Positions 46,352 to 58,487 are shown, counted from the first letter of the stretch. The stretch is DNA of 64,000 nt from Irpex lacteus (GCA_001986395.2 MQVO02000003.1:1054001-1118000), one strand, 5' to 3'. Numbers and translations are program-made. The notes: generated by a model not told the origin, from the letters alone.

Positions 46352-48259
46352 CGAGGCATGGTCAGGCTCAGCTTATATTGGGCCGATACATCTTCCTGCA
46401 ATAGAGGCCCATCAGGTGTGATTGACTCCCACCCAGCGTCGAGCGAATTGGAGGAGGTCAGGTGGGGCCGTGCATTCAAATGGAAGACCGCCTGACGTGG
46501 TGGGAACCTACTCAGTTACTGGCGCTTGACCCGCGTTCAGCCACCGGAGGCAAACCGGTACGGCTGTTTCACCTCTACTGTCAGCAGGAAACAAAATTTC
46601 CAGGTGGCGGGGAGGAGGTGGAACAGAAAATCCATCAGGACACTGTAATTTTGTGAGAAGTCAACAGGGTTGAGCTGCCAGGCTGCAGACAGCAATTGAA
46701 TGGGAATGATGGCCAGAAAAACGACGCGATGAGCTTGACAGGCTGAGGCGTGCCCAGCAGGTGTTGTTTCTTTGTCCGTTTGTTGCTCGATAACTTCATG
46801 GTTCGGAATACTCATGGGCATTAGAAAGAAGGAGCTCGACGAAGGGCATCATGGCGGTCGCGACTAGATTCACCTGCCTCCGATTTGAATTTGGAAGATA
46901 ATAGGCGCTTGTTTGCCACGAGCTGCGCCACCAAGCCGTCAGTTGCCAAATATGGACATAGTAGCATCGCGAAAATAATAAGTTTTTGTCCTAGGTAGAC
47001 ATAAATAAAACATCCAAACCTCGCAGCATCACCTAACCCCAGCGAGGGTAATTATTAGAAAGGTAGATTCTGATATCGTATAACTTTCTCATGGGTGATA
47101 TAGTGGTGATCAAGGTAGATATAGTCCGTGGCTGGGTGCTAAACCGCGCAGCGCGCCCCGTTGCTGCTGTCGATAATTCACGCATATAATTGGGAAAAAA
47201 CCATATAATATTACGAATACGACTACACCATGTACACACATGTAACTACTACACTGTACATAACCTATGGACTTTGTCAATGGCACGGGAACCGCGGTCA
47301 ACGAAGTTGATGTCGGCGTAGTGAGCTTGGCTGATATATGCTACGTGCATACAGTATGGTGTCGTGGATGGGCATCTAGATGCTGGGGGCTGTCAAGGTC
47401 TGACATCAAACGAAGGAAATGATTACTCACATACGTAGTCCGCTCAACCCAACTCGTTTCCTCGGTTTGATGACCCCGCCACGAGCCGAAACAGCTGTGG
47501 TTGCAGGGTACTTATGGTTAGCTCACGTGGTTCTGACAAGTATGCGAGCAGCAACAGATGCAACTCACGACTTTGCAGCGCATATATGCGCCTACTTGCT
47601 GTGTGGTCGGCCTGCCATCTGTCCCGGTGTGCATATTAGTCCATGGGACGCGAAAGAAGCTACATAACTCACCATACGGGAGTAGCAACGACGCGCGGAG
47701 AGGACGAGAGGCGGAAGGGAAAGGGGAAGGTAGTGGAAGGAGGGAAAGTTTGAAGGCTCGCCTGAAGCCAGGCATCCTCACGTATATAGCCTGGTTATAG
47801 CTGAAGCGCTAAAGCCCCGCCCCCCGTCTCACTATGGCGGGGGGTCGATGACGTGCAAGACGTTGGAGGCGTAGGCGCCGCACGGGGCGCGATCGAGCTG
47901 AGAGCTGGAAAGAGCTGGACGTAAGCGCACGTATATGAGCAAGGGTGAACTAGGTAGGACATGTTATACCTGGGTACACCACGTAGGGGAAGGTAGACCA
48001 TCCTATCCCACTGTAACCCATGGTGGGTTGTGTTGGTCAGGTCAGTTCTCGTTTCCACACTCTGCAATAGCGTGAGAAGCGTTTATCTACGCCACCACGT
48101 AAGATAAAACTAGTTCCCGATTTGATTATTTTCCCGATGCTAAACGCTGGGTATGTTGCCTAAATTGTATCCTCAAGTGGCCGCCTATCACAGAAAGCAT
48201 ACACTGATGATGGAGAAACAAACGAGCTCATATTCCTTCATAGCAAGTCGCAGTCTAAC
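46352..48259. other. 1.9 kb intergenic region upstream of MFS copy 1
   Basis: The longest promoter-side gap near the transporters. It contains a GC-rich inverted repeat (listed separately) and AT-rich stretches. A 94-codon minus-strand frame at 46537-46821 has no recognisable domain. No transposon ends seen. Confidence 0.4.
47814..47845. repeat. GC-rich inverted repeat with C- and G-tracts
   Basis: Arms ccccccg (47820-47826) and cgggggg (47838-47844) with an 11-base loop. The arms contain GCGGGG-type cores similar to Mig1/CreA glucose-repressor sites (SYGGRG). It lies about 1.5 kb upstream of MFS copy 1. Function inferred only; it could be chance. Confidence 0.3.
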
Positions 48260-50359
48260 CTATGGGATGTAACGAAATTCCGGTGTCTGAATATCGCACA
48301 ATGAATAGATATCGTGATCAACCCCACGAACCAAGGATCTACTTAGTGATGATCTCCCAGCCAACGTACCTTATCCGCAAATTCTCTAGTATCAACCGGC
48401 GCATCTCTATCCACAACATTGCCATACTTGCGATCACGCCGTGCATTTTCCATCCTATAAGATATCTGAATTCGACGGTAAGAATTGGCCTTTCAAACAC
48501 TGGCAAGAAATGCCACTCACTGTGAGTACCAGCGCAGCAATGGAGGCAGCAAACATAAGACAGCAGGAGACCGTAAAGCCTTTGTGGTAAAGTGGACCTT
48601 CCGTGGAAGGAAAGAGATGGGTGGCCAGTATAGCGCCACATTGGCCTATCGCCTGGTAGAGGGGAGTGCCAGTGGCCTTCTTCGTCTCCGAGCCCAAATT
48701 ATGTGCATCTATGAAAAATATCTGAGCTAGCGCTTCCTTCAACGGAGCTAAGATGAATTTACACCAAGCAATGATCAACCCGTTGGTGGTGTAGGTCCCA
48801 CTTGTGATCAAGAAAGTCGCGAAATACCTGACGTGGTTGTTGCTGGCGATAGCCGCAAGCAAGGCATACCCGATACCGCAGGTGATAGTAGACCCGACGA
48901 TGAAAAGGCCGCGACTTTGAATTCTGTCGCTTGCCCAGGAGCAGGTGCATGCCACAACAGCAGAGACAGCATATGGCGGGACCGTCATTAACTGCGAACG
49001 TGCATTTGCTGTATTTTGTGCAGTGAGTTTTGGAACGGATGGTGTGTATGAGATAACACGTACAGAAGCCGAAAGTGCTCAAGATGGTGGGAAGAAATGC
49101 TGTTAGAGCGGCCAATGCACAATTGGAGCCAAAGTAGATGACGGCGCCGGCATATACCTGCGCGAATAATATAAGGTCGCTCACTTCAAAAGTAACAGTG
49201 AATGCCGAGAGACTTACACGCCAGTCGTAAAAAGCAGCGACGATATGCCGTTTGTTGAGGGTACGCCCATAATCCGCTCCAGTGCCCCTGTTCATTCTCT
49301 CCAGCTGGAGCTTGCGTTCCCTGTCGTCCAGGAAAGATGTCTCCTCGGGTCGATCGGGCAGTATTTGCGTGACGAGTAAGCCGAGGAGCACAGTAGGTAT
49401 GCCTTCGATGATGAATAGGAGACGCCAGTTCTCGATTGATACGTGGGCGTGTTGCACGCCAAACGCGATGAGGCCGCCGAATGCACTGCGCAATTCTGTT
49501 GGACACGGGTACTAGTAAACCGAGCAAGTCGAGACTTACCCGGCTACGGCAGCGAAACTAGACCACTGTGCCATGCGAAGACCAATTTCATCCCTCGTAT
49601 ACCATAAGGCTATGCATAGTACATTTGATGAGAGTAGCGTAGCAGAGAAAACGACCCACTTACAAAAATAAAGTGGCACTATTTCAAATCGATTTCAATC
49701 AGCGGGCTAGTATTGTTGAGCCTAGGACGCTCACGTACTCCCAGGAGCGAAACCCGCTTCGAACATGCCCAGAAATGCACGACACACAATAGCACCTGCA
49801 GGGTTAAAGGACAAAGAGAGCATCGTGGAAGAGACGCCCCATCCTATCGTCGCACAACCGAGCCATATCCTAGGAGGGAACAGCTTGGAGATGATGATCG
49901 CAGGTACTGGAAAGAGAACCTGTTCAGATGAGCATGGGGGAGACGGTTGTAGGATGGTATTTGAGCTCACGTAGGAGATGAAGAAAGCTGTGTTCGTCCA
50001 GTCGAAGAGATTTCCTGTTGGGTCTCCGCCGAGGACGTCTTGTGGGAACCCTTGCAGTCGAGCATTGCCCAGGTTTGACCGATCCAAGTCTTCGATGAAG
50101 TGATGAGCTATTTGCTTTAAAGGACGTCATCCAACTTACATGCAAAGAGGTATATGATGGATATAGTAGGTATGATCCGCATATCCAGTTTGCGAATGAG
50201 TCTTTTCTCTTCGTCATTCAACGTGATCTTCTTGGCCAGCGCAGGAAGGTCCAAATCAGTTGGCCCGGGAGGCAGTTGGGATTCATCTGAATCCGGCCTC
50301 TCGTTCTGGGTTTCAGCCTGTTTTTCTCTGCAGCTGTCGGTCTCTTCGTAGTTAGCCAT
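48260..50359 (-). CDS. MFS transporter, Dal5/anion:cation symporter type, copy 2
   Basis: Paralogue of the neighbouring transporter. The start at 50359 gives MANYEETDSCREKQAE and a head ending NDEEKRLIRKLDMRI. It has the same signature stretches: DRSNLGNARLQGFPQDVL, GGDPTGNLFDWTNTAFFISY, FPPRIWLGCATIGWG, NPAGAIVCRAFLGMFEAGFAPG, FGVQHAHVSIENWRLLFIIEG, LPDRPEETSFLDDRERKLQLERMNRG and SDRIQSRGLFIVG. The final exon gives PEFRYIP and the stop at 48260. Intron positions match copies 1 and 3, so these are recent tandem duplicates. Like copy 1, its substrate is unknown. It is divergent from Mad3. Confidence 0.9.
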
Positions 50360-51140
50360 TTGGATAGTCCTAGCTAGTCCTGTGGACGATGTTTGCCAGA
50401 GATTCGAGGGGTGAGAAACATGCACATGGTCGAGCTCTGTACAGAATGTGACATCGTAAAGTTCGCCTGGCTCCCTTGGTGGGAAGAGAAGCTCATACGG
50501 GATGAACTGTTGAAGACGAGTGACGTTGTGAGAAGTATTAGATGTTAGACGATCCCCTGCGCAGTCACTTGTAAGGTTTCGAAGACTATCTTTCACCTGC
50601 CGTGTCCGTCAGGAAATGCTGTTCCGATGCCGTGGGCTGGCACCAAGGACACAGAAATCATCGCGATTGTGCCAGTAGCAGGAGCAGCAAGGGAGTGTAG
50701 AAAGGTGGACGGTTAACCAGGCGCGACGTCATGGCATATGTGACCCCAATTATGGTCCACATTGCCACAGAATGCCCATTGATTGCTCCCAGTATCGACT
50801 TCAAGGAACATACACTTGTAATGAGAGTAATCCGTGAGACTCTGCCACTGATACAGCGATCGCAGTTCAAGGACTTACAAAACATTAGTCAAATTAGTGA
50901 CTGTGTATATCAAAATTTCAACAACGGAAGTAAGTGAACCATGCACCTCTTGCATGGCGGTCACAAATTTAAAAGAGAGACATAACACGGACTCGGAAGC
51001 TTTAATCGACACGATCACGTGCATTTCGTGTTCTAATGTTGCGATCAGCTCAGGGTCGTCCTCGAGCTCAAGCTCGTTCTCCGTCCGCCACCCTGACTTC
51101 GGACTGTCACCTGCTCGCTGCCTTTGGGCAACTTGAAGTC
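50360..51140. promoter_or_regulatory. Divergent promoter, MFS copy 2 / Mad3
   Basis: 781 bases between divergent starts. The Mad3 frame is open upstream of its ATG to about 51036 without another usable ATG. No clear elements. Confidence 0.4.
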
Positions 51141-53477
51141 ATGGCCGACAACGACGAGCTCAACGATGCCGAAGATATCGTACCCCCCATCATCGACTGC
51201 GACGTCTTGGAGGCCGCGAAGGAGAACATCCAGCCACTTGCCAAAGGTCGAAGAGCGACGGCACTCTCAGCAATTCTCGCTACTCCACACGCGCAGCGCG
51301 AGAACAGACTCACCGCAACAAGGAGAAGACTGCGTATGAACGTCGATCTTGCGCTAGAAAATGCAGCGCTGTCCGACGACGAGGATGAGGACGAAGAAGA
51401 ATCCCTTGACGAAGACCCGCTCGAGGCATATTGCACCTACGTTTACTGGGTGGTCGAGAACTACCCTCAAGGACATAGCGCGGAGAGTGGACTCTTGGAA
51501 CTGCTGGAGGAGGCCACACGAGTGCTCAAAGACCTCCAGAATGGCAAGTGGCGGAATGACATTCGGTACCTCAAGCTCTGGGTTCTTTACGCGAGCTACG
51601 TGGAGAAACCGACCATCGTCTACAAGTTTTGTTTGGTCAATGAAATTGGTACAGAACACGCTTTGCTATACGAAGAAGCAGCATTGGCATTAGAGAGAGC
51701 TGGCAGGTATGTCACATCGTTATACCCTAGTGCAGACAACTGACATAAGAACATGGTTGTGACACCAGGAAACCTGAAGCAGACGAGACATACTCTATTG
51801 GAATCGCTCGTAAAGCTCAACCGCTCGACCACCTCGAAGCCAGATACCGCGAATTCCAAAAGCGCATGATGACAACCCCCAGTCTACCTTCAGCCACTAC
51901 ACCCTCAACCACAGAGGCCGCCGTGCCTTCTGAAAGCACGCCCGCCATAGGCTCAGGCTCACGCCCTGCACTCGCAGAGTCCGGTGGAACTGCCCGTAGT
52001 ACACGCGTCACACGCTCGGCCTCCCGCCAGGCCGCCGCCGCTGCATCCTCCTCTTCTACCTCCACCACCCCAACTCTCGCGCCTCCAAAGCCCCAGCCAA
52101 ACGCGCGTATAGCCGTTTTCGTAGATGGCCAAGATGACAGTGGCTCTAATGCCCCAGACGACGCGCCATCTGCGTGGCCAGACCTCGGTACGCGCAAGTC
52201 TCGCATAAAGGAGAACGTCAAGGAGGCGACGAAAGCTGCTGGTACGACTCTCAAGCAGGCCGGTCGATCTAGTCGTGTTGCGTCTAGCAGTCGGACTCCG
52301 AAGATTACTGTGTTCAGGGATGAAGAGATGGATGAAGGGGATGAAGAGAATCATCCAGCTACCGACAGCCCTGAGCCACCTCTACCAACTCCGCCAGTAG
52401 CTGTCAAGGTCTCTAAAAGCTCCAGCTCGAAGTCTATTCCTGTGTTCCGTGATGAGGAGCCTGAACAGCCTAAGCTGAAGAACTCAAAGCCTAGTAAGAG
52501 TATCGACGTGTTTCAAGACGAGGAGCCTCAACCTCCTCCGAAGCCCAAGAACGGGAAGGGGCTTGCGGTGTTCCGCGACGACGAACCAGACGACGAACCG
52601 GAACCAGCGCCTCTTAAGAAGGCGGTGAAGAGCTCGAAGAAGGAGAAAGGCAAAGGCATCGCTGTGCTCAGCGACCCGACACCTCCTGAGGCGGGGAGCT
52701 CGAAAGCCGGCAAAGGGATCGCTGTCTTCCGCGACGACTCGGAGGATCCCTCGCCAGTTCAAGAACCAAAGGTGGCAAAGGGGATGTTGGTATTCCGCGA
52801 CGATGACGAACCACGACCTCCTCAGAAGACGAAGAGCGCGAAAGCAGGAAAAGCGGTGTCGGTCTTCCGGGACGACGACGACCAAGCGGGATCGTCGCAG
52901 AAGGTACCGGTGAAGAAGGCCAGACAGGCATCAGCGAAGGGGATACCTGTTTTCAGGGACGAGTTTGAGGGTGACGCCGCGCCTCAGGCTGGGTCTTCAT
53001 CTTCGGAGAGACGCAAGCCTTCCACCTCGAAATTGCCTTCCAAATCCAAATCACCGATCTCTGTTTTCTGCGATGATGAAGTAGAGCCACAGCCACAGTC
53101 GAAGAAAACGAAGGCGCAGGTGAAGGGAGGTGCTATCCCTGTTTTCCGAGACGAAGAGGCTTCTCCTGGTGCAGGCGCTGGAGATATCGAAGAGAGCGTG
53201 GCGTCGCCTACCGGTTCTGCGGGGTTCAAGCCGTTCAAAGACGAAGATGACGAGGTACGCTTTCATCCACCCTTTTTTACCTGTATATGTTACTGACGGC
53301 TTGCAGGGTGACGCACATGCACCGGCAAAGAACAAAGGTCTCGGACTCGGGATACTTGGACAGGGTGCGAGTAGTGGAAGTGTTACGGTAAAGATGAGCT
53401 TGGAGGCGGAGGCGCTGCGTAAGGATCCGTTGAAGAATTATACTGTTGAGGAGAGGACGTCTGCTGGTTCGGCGTAA
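51141..53477 (+). CDS. mad3: Spindle checkpoint protein Mad3 with repetitive acidic tail
   Basis: Mitotic checkpoint component that holds Cdc20/APC/C inactive. Exons 51141-51706, 51769-53254 and 53307-53477 give 740 residues, all phases closing. The N-terminal KEN box (residues 27-29) sits in EAAKENIQPLAKGRRATAL, the typical Mad3 setting. The Mad3/Bub1 homology region follows (DPLEAYCTYVYWVVENYPQGHS ... RYLKLWVLYASYVEKP ... ALLYEEAALALERAGR). There is no C-terminal kinase, so it is Mad3/BubR1-like, not Bub1. The remainder is disordered and contains about a dozen copies of a motif like K-G-I-x-V-F-R-D-E-E separated by Pro/Ser/Lys linkers (from IAVFVD near 52110 to PFKDEDDE near 53250). I see no clear GLEBS (Bub3-binding) motif. 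It lies between MFS copies 2 and 3. Confidence 0.93.
52100..53254 (+). repeat. Coding repeats: about a dozen V-F-R-D-E units in Mad3
   Basis: Imperfect repeat units with variable linkers. Cores seen in order: IAVFVDG, ITVFRDEE, IPVFRDEE, IDVFQDEE, LAVFRDDE, IAVLSDPT, IAVFRDDS, MLVFRDDD, VSVFRDDD, IPVFRDEF, ISVFCDDE, IPVFRDEE and FKPFKDED. Most are preceded by Lys-Gly or Lys-Ser. Codons differ between units, so they are not a recent slippage array. The cores resemble the ABBA motif F-x-[ILV]-[FHY]-x-[DE], with the first Phe usually replaced by Ile, Leu or Met. Confidence 0.9.
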
Positions 53478-54056
53478 CTCGAATATTGCGGTTGGTTTGG
53501 GTTTCTCCTCGCTGCTTCACTTTTTGCTCTGGTTGCTTTTGTTTTCCTGTATGTTTTCTTGAGTTTGGGGTTTGCTAATCCTTATGCTGTTCTCCTTGCG
53601 ATTTAATTGCATAGTTTTGTTTTCTTGTGACCTTATATTTGACTTTAGTTTGGCTGAACTACATAGATGAAGAGGTCTGTCATTACATTACATTCATACC
53701 TGAACCTCAAGCCCATTCTAGTTTTTTTTAATAGGTTTATCGTTTAAAGTTCAAGAATAGCCTTCACGCTCCACGCGTATCCCGCGATAGTTGATGGGGT
53801 ATTCACGAACTGTCATACACTCACAGATAGAGTTCACAGTACCTGCAATAGCCACGAACGTGACACGCGCGTGTATTGCGGCCTTCTCACAACGTCAGAC
53901 TACTCCCCCGTCTTCTTGCAATAGGCCGCTCCCTCATGACCATTCTCCAACTTGGACTTCCCACAACGAGGGGTGGGAGGCATCATGATTGCTCGTTCGG
54001 AAATAGAGCAGCGTCTGGCCATGGCTCAGTACTCCCACTGATACCCTCACAGAACG
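53478..54056. other. Tandem intergenic region, Mad3 to MFS copy 3
   Basis: 579 bases: T-rich 3' UTR of Mad3, then the promoter of the third transporter. No gene seen. Confidence 0.5.
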
Positions 54057-56160
54057 ATGACTGGTACTATCGACGACAATATCCGAAAGCTCGGTGTCGA
54101 GGATGGCAAGTTCGACGTTGAAGATGTACAGGTCGAGCGAGCAAGTTCGAGCCCGTCCTCTCTGAAATGCGCAGAGACCGTCGTCACAGATGAGGAGAAG
54201 AGACTCGTGCGGAAGCTTGATATGCGGATTATGCCCATTCTGAGCATTGTGTATCTTTTTGCGTGTAAGTGGTACTATACCTATTATAACGTCTTGCAGC
54301 CAGCTGAGGAATCGTTCTCTTTCAGATTTGGACAGGTCTAACCTGGGAAACGCTCGTTTGCAGGGATTCCCAGAGGATGTCCTTGGAGGAGACCCGACGG
54401 GCAACCTCTTCGACTGGACGAATACTGCATTCTTCATTGCCTACGTACGTTTTACAGTACATTTTTCTTGGTCTTCGCCTAACTAACCTCGGACTGCGGC
54501 AGATCCTCTTTCCGATCCCTATGACCATCACCTCTAAGCTCTTCCGTCCCAGGATATGGATCGGCTGCGCAGTGATTGGGTGGGGAGCGGCATCTACACT
54601 ACTTTCTACGACCTTCAACCCGGCGGGTGCTATTGTTTGTCGCGTATTCCTGGGTATATTCGAAGCTGGTTTCGCTCCTGGAAGTACGTGAGCATCCTCT
54701 GACGGACACCCTCACATTACTAACGACGTGAAACAGTGCCGATATATTTCTGTAAGTGTCGTTGTGCCTCCGCTACAGTAATCAGGCCCAACTCGTACTG
54801 TCTAGCTTTATGGTATACAAGGGAAGAAATTGGCTTTCGTATGGCCCAATGGTCCAGCTTCTCCGCCGTAGCAGGGTGAGGACATCATTACTTCCGTCGC
54901 GTTATACCGTGTGACTGATAAAAGCCTCTTCAGCGCGTTCGGCGGCCTTATAGCATTCGGTGTCCAACATGCTCGCGTAGCAATCGAAAACTGGCGTCTC
55001 CTGTTCATCATCGAAGGCGTTCCCACCGTGCTCCTTGGTCTGCTCATGATGTGGGTCCTCCCCGACCGACCTGAAGAGACCTCGTTTCTCAACGCGGCAG
55101 AACGCAAGATCCAGCTCGAGAGGATGAATCGCGGGACTAGGGCAGATTATGGACGGACTTTGACTAAGAAACATATCCTGATGGCTTTTCGCGATTGGCG
55201 TGTAAGTCGAGTCCCGTGCGAAGAAGCGAAAAGAGAAGGTCTCTGATGTGTTGATAGGTTTATGCGGGAGGTGTTATATTCTTCGGGTCTAACTGTGCCT
55301 TGGCTGCGCTATCGGCGTTTCTCCCGACTATTTTGAAGACATTCGGGTTTTGTGAGCAAACTCCAAGCAGCTACTTTCCAACGTTCGGAGGCTGAATGAT
55401 GGCATGTAGCGAATGCGCGCGCACAACTGATGACGGTTCCCCCGTATGCGGTTTGTGCGGTTGTCCTTTGCATATGCTGCTATGCTAGCGACAGAATCCA
55501 AAGCCGAGGACTGTTTATCGTCGGTTCTACTATTGCTTCTGGTATCGGATACGCCTTGCTCTTAGCTATTGCGAACAACAATCATGCTAGGTACTTTGCG
55601 ACGTTCCTGATCACCAGTGGCACCTACACTACCATCGGGCTGATCATTGCTTGGTGTACGTGAACAGGTCACTAGAGCTTCGGTATATATACTCACTCAC
55701 ACTATTGCAGACGCTCATAACCTGGGTTCCGAGTCAAAGAAGGCGACGGGCATTCCGATGTACCAGGTCATTGGCCAATGTGGCAGCATCCTTGGCACGC
55801 ATTTGTTCCCTACCACAGAGGGTCCTCGCTACATCAGAGGCTTTGCTGTTTCTTGCTCTCTGATGTTTGTTGCCTCAATCGCTGCTCTCGTACTCACAGT
55901 AAGTCGCTACTTTCAGCGGTATCATATGCATCTCGCTGAAGACACGGTTCGTTGTTAGGTTTCGTACCGGGTGGAAAATGCACGACGTGATCGCAAGTAT
56001 GGGAAGATTTCCGACAGACATGCACCAGTGGACACTAGTGTGCTTGCAGACAAGGTGCGCAACTGATAGCCTAAAAACTCGAATGCTCAGGCTAATAATC
56101 GTGCTGATATTCACGCGAATACCGGTATGGCAGACTCCAGAATTTCGTTACGTCCCATAA
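54057..56160 (+). CDS. MFS transporter, Dal5/anion:cation symporter type, copy 3
   Basis: Third paralogue, on the opposite strand from copies 1 and 2. The start at 54057 gives MTGTIDDNIRKLGVEDG, with a head ending TDEEKRLVRKLDMRIMPI. Shared stretches: DRSNLGNARLQGFPEDVL, GGDPTGNLFDWTNTAFFIAY, FRPRIWIGCAVIGWGAAS, FNPAGAIVCRVFLGIFEAGFAPG, FGVQHARVAIENWRLLFIIEG, LPDRPEETSFLNAAERKIQLERMNRG, SDRIQSRGLFIVG and ATGIPMYQVIGQCGSILGTHLFP. The end is PEFRYVP with the stop at 56160. It has the same intron positions as the other two. It is closer to copy 1 in several places (IPMY, RYIKGF/RYIRGF, RYVP), which suggests inversion after duplication. Confidence 0.9.
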
Positions 56161-56650
56161 AGATAGTTTGGTTAGCGATAAGCAAAAGCATGGCGCATTA
56201 CTGCTATGAAGCGAATTCGTGTACTATATTTAGAGTACTTAAACTTGAGCATTTCGGACCGACTTCCGGTAGCGTTGTGGCGTCAGACGCCGGATGTTGT
56301 TCACTGCAAGAGAAGGTCGAACATCGTCTGATCCCGCCACTACGACTGCGCTCGTCTCTGTCAGCGTCGATCTACCCGCCTCGCAGCCTTCGTGTGGACC
56401 TCTTCAGAACACTCGACAGCGTGCAGACTATGCAGCATCATGTCTTGCTAACTATCCAAGACGGCTGAGGCTGACCCATCGATATCGACAAATCCTACAT
56501 CAGTCGTAGATCAAACACCGCGTTGTCGTCTTGAAAGAGCGAGGTCAGCCTCACACCATTTCAGCACTGCGTTTTGTTCTTTGTCTTCCACCACGACGGC
56601 CTGCATGCTTGCGAGAACTGACTCGTTTGCATTCAGGTCAGGCAGCTACT
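56161..56650. other. Tandem intergenic region
   Basis: 490 bases holding the 3' end of MFS copy 3 and the promoter of the next gene. No supported feature. Confidence 0.45.
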
Positions 56651-58198
56651 ATGGGGTCCTCCAACATGTCTTACTGGGATGTGGTAGGGTTGACGGGAGC
56701 GCGCCAGGTACGGTCTACGCCACTGGAACCGAATCGCTAAGTACTTATCTCGTGATTTTAGCTTCTTGTCACATCCCCTAGCGGATTCAAGTCTTTTGGT
56801 TCTTTCAATGCACTATCACAAGATGTATGCGCAGACGGCAGTGATAATATACGGCCGTTTCCCTCGCGCCGCCAAGTGCGGTTCTCTAACTCGATTGAAG
56901 AGTTCATTGCATGTTCTGCGTACGAGGATGGAATTGATGAAGATGATTACATCCTTACAACCGTGGATAACGAAAGTAAGGCTCCGTGTGGTTTACCCTG
57001 ACTACTGGTTGACCTTATCTCTGCCAGTTCAAGTGGAGCCTTTGATCTTCGAGTCATTAGCCTCGTCCGATACCGAATCAAGCTCGTCTGACTCTGTCGG
57101 TGAACCTGAGGTCTCGCCGCGGAGATCGGAAGAGAATATAACCCAATCTGAGGCACAAGACCAACGAGATGAAGCATCCACTATTATCTGTGTCCGTCTG
57201 CCGTCTACAAAGCGTGCCTACCTACCAACGCCTCCATTGGTCGATAATAATACAAGACCTTTGGAGGAACCCGAAATTCTGTCGGTATGTAATACTTGAC
57301 TTGAAGAAAGAAATTCAACTTATATGTCGAAAAGATCGTCAATATTACAGAAGACGAAGAGCTACCAGATACCACTGTTTTACATCTTCCTGGAATGCGA
57401 TCTCGCTTGGAGATCACACGTGTTACATGGGTTCGAGAGATACCCCTCACTGCGCCAAGACCCTCACACGAATATGAACCTCAAGAAGGCTACACATACC
57501 CCGATACACGTCGTGTGGCCTGCCCTTCTCCTTCTATAGTCAATCAACATCGATCAAGAGCAACATCTGACCCGTCCTCCTTCTCTTCACGGATGGCGAC
57601 AATAGTCCCCACATACTTCGACTCACATATACCCATGTCGACATTTCCAATTTCCTGCGAGGCTTCGCCTCATGCAGAGACTCCGATCACGCCGTTACCC
57701 TTACGCTCGCCTCATGGCCATTCTCTATCATTCACTGCGTTAGAACGCCCCCAATTACCTCGCACGCTCGCGCCCAATTCAGTCTTTGCCTTGTCGCTCA
57801 ACCATGACGATACTCGCGATAGCGTCATGAGACTGGCGACACATGTTCCTTCAGGTTCTCCAGGTTCTCCACTTCATTCCGGATCTTCTGTTCGTTCCCC
57901 TGCAAGCACGGTGGCTGGTCCATCGAAGACACTTCTAGACATATTGAACGGTTCTTACGCGGATACCCAGCTACCCACCATACCCGCGCCCCATGCCCTG
58001 CCGGCAGCCAGATTGAGTTCGTCTCAGGACCCGCCGGTATTCAAGCCGAAGCCTATCGGTTCAGCGACCTATCCTCGACCTGCCGGACACCGGAGACTAT
58101 CAGACTCGTCGGCGAGTGATGTGGTATATTCCTGGCCGGCAGCGGCACCGGCAGCAGGGCAGGAGGCTCCTCCATGGCCTCCGGTGCTGCTACCTTAG
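56651..58198 (+). CDS. Unrecognised protein with RVxF-like PP1 docking motif
   Basis: Exons 56651-56712, 56782-56975, 57028-57284 and 57335-58198 give 458 residues with all phases closing, which supports the model though no family is recognised. The start is MGSSNMSYWDVVGLTGARQ. Near residues 45-55 it has SRRQVRFSNSIEEF, which fits the [RK]-x-[VI]-x-F docking motif of protein phosphatase 1 and resembles the setting found in glycogen-targeting subunits, though no carbohydrate-binding domain follows. An acidic patch (YEDGIDEDDY), a Ser-rich patch (SSDTESSSSDS) and a large Pro/Ser-rich half follow. TLLDILNGSY near the end is the only hydrophobic helix-like segment. Probably disordered and regulatory. 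The first donor (GTCTAC) is weak, so the N-terminus could differ. Confidence 0.6.
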
Positions 58199-58487
58199 GG
58201 TATCTTTGGCTACCTTTGACGTACTAGGACTGCTGGCGGTGGCTGTAGACACGACGTTGCATGTATTTCTGTAGTATCCTATACGTAACACATTTTATCG
58301 TTGTGTGTCAAAAGCGAACTGAGGACTATCTCTCGGTCGATCCCGGTGTGTACCGCCCGTGGTGGCCGCTGTTTTTCTATTCAGCCCACGCTGTTTCGGA
58401 CGTCCTCCGCCATGGTTGTTGATGAACTCGAGCTCCTGCCCGCAATCCCCAAGCGAGATCCCAACGTGAGCATGTATTTTTCTCTCC
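58199..58487. other. Tandem intergenic region
   Basis: 289 bases between two plus-strand genes. An open frame (58301-58510) overlaps the next start in another frame and is not supported. Confidence 0.4.

Noticed and set aside
46537..46821. 94-codon minus-strand frame upstream of MFS copy 1
   Set aside because: One hydrophobic patch only, no family, no supporting start or splice signal.
51959..53335. Long minus-strand open frames opposite the Mad3 repeat region
   Set aside because: Antisense shadows produced by the repetitive coding sequence.
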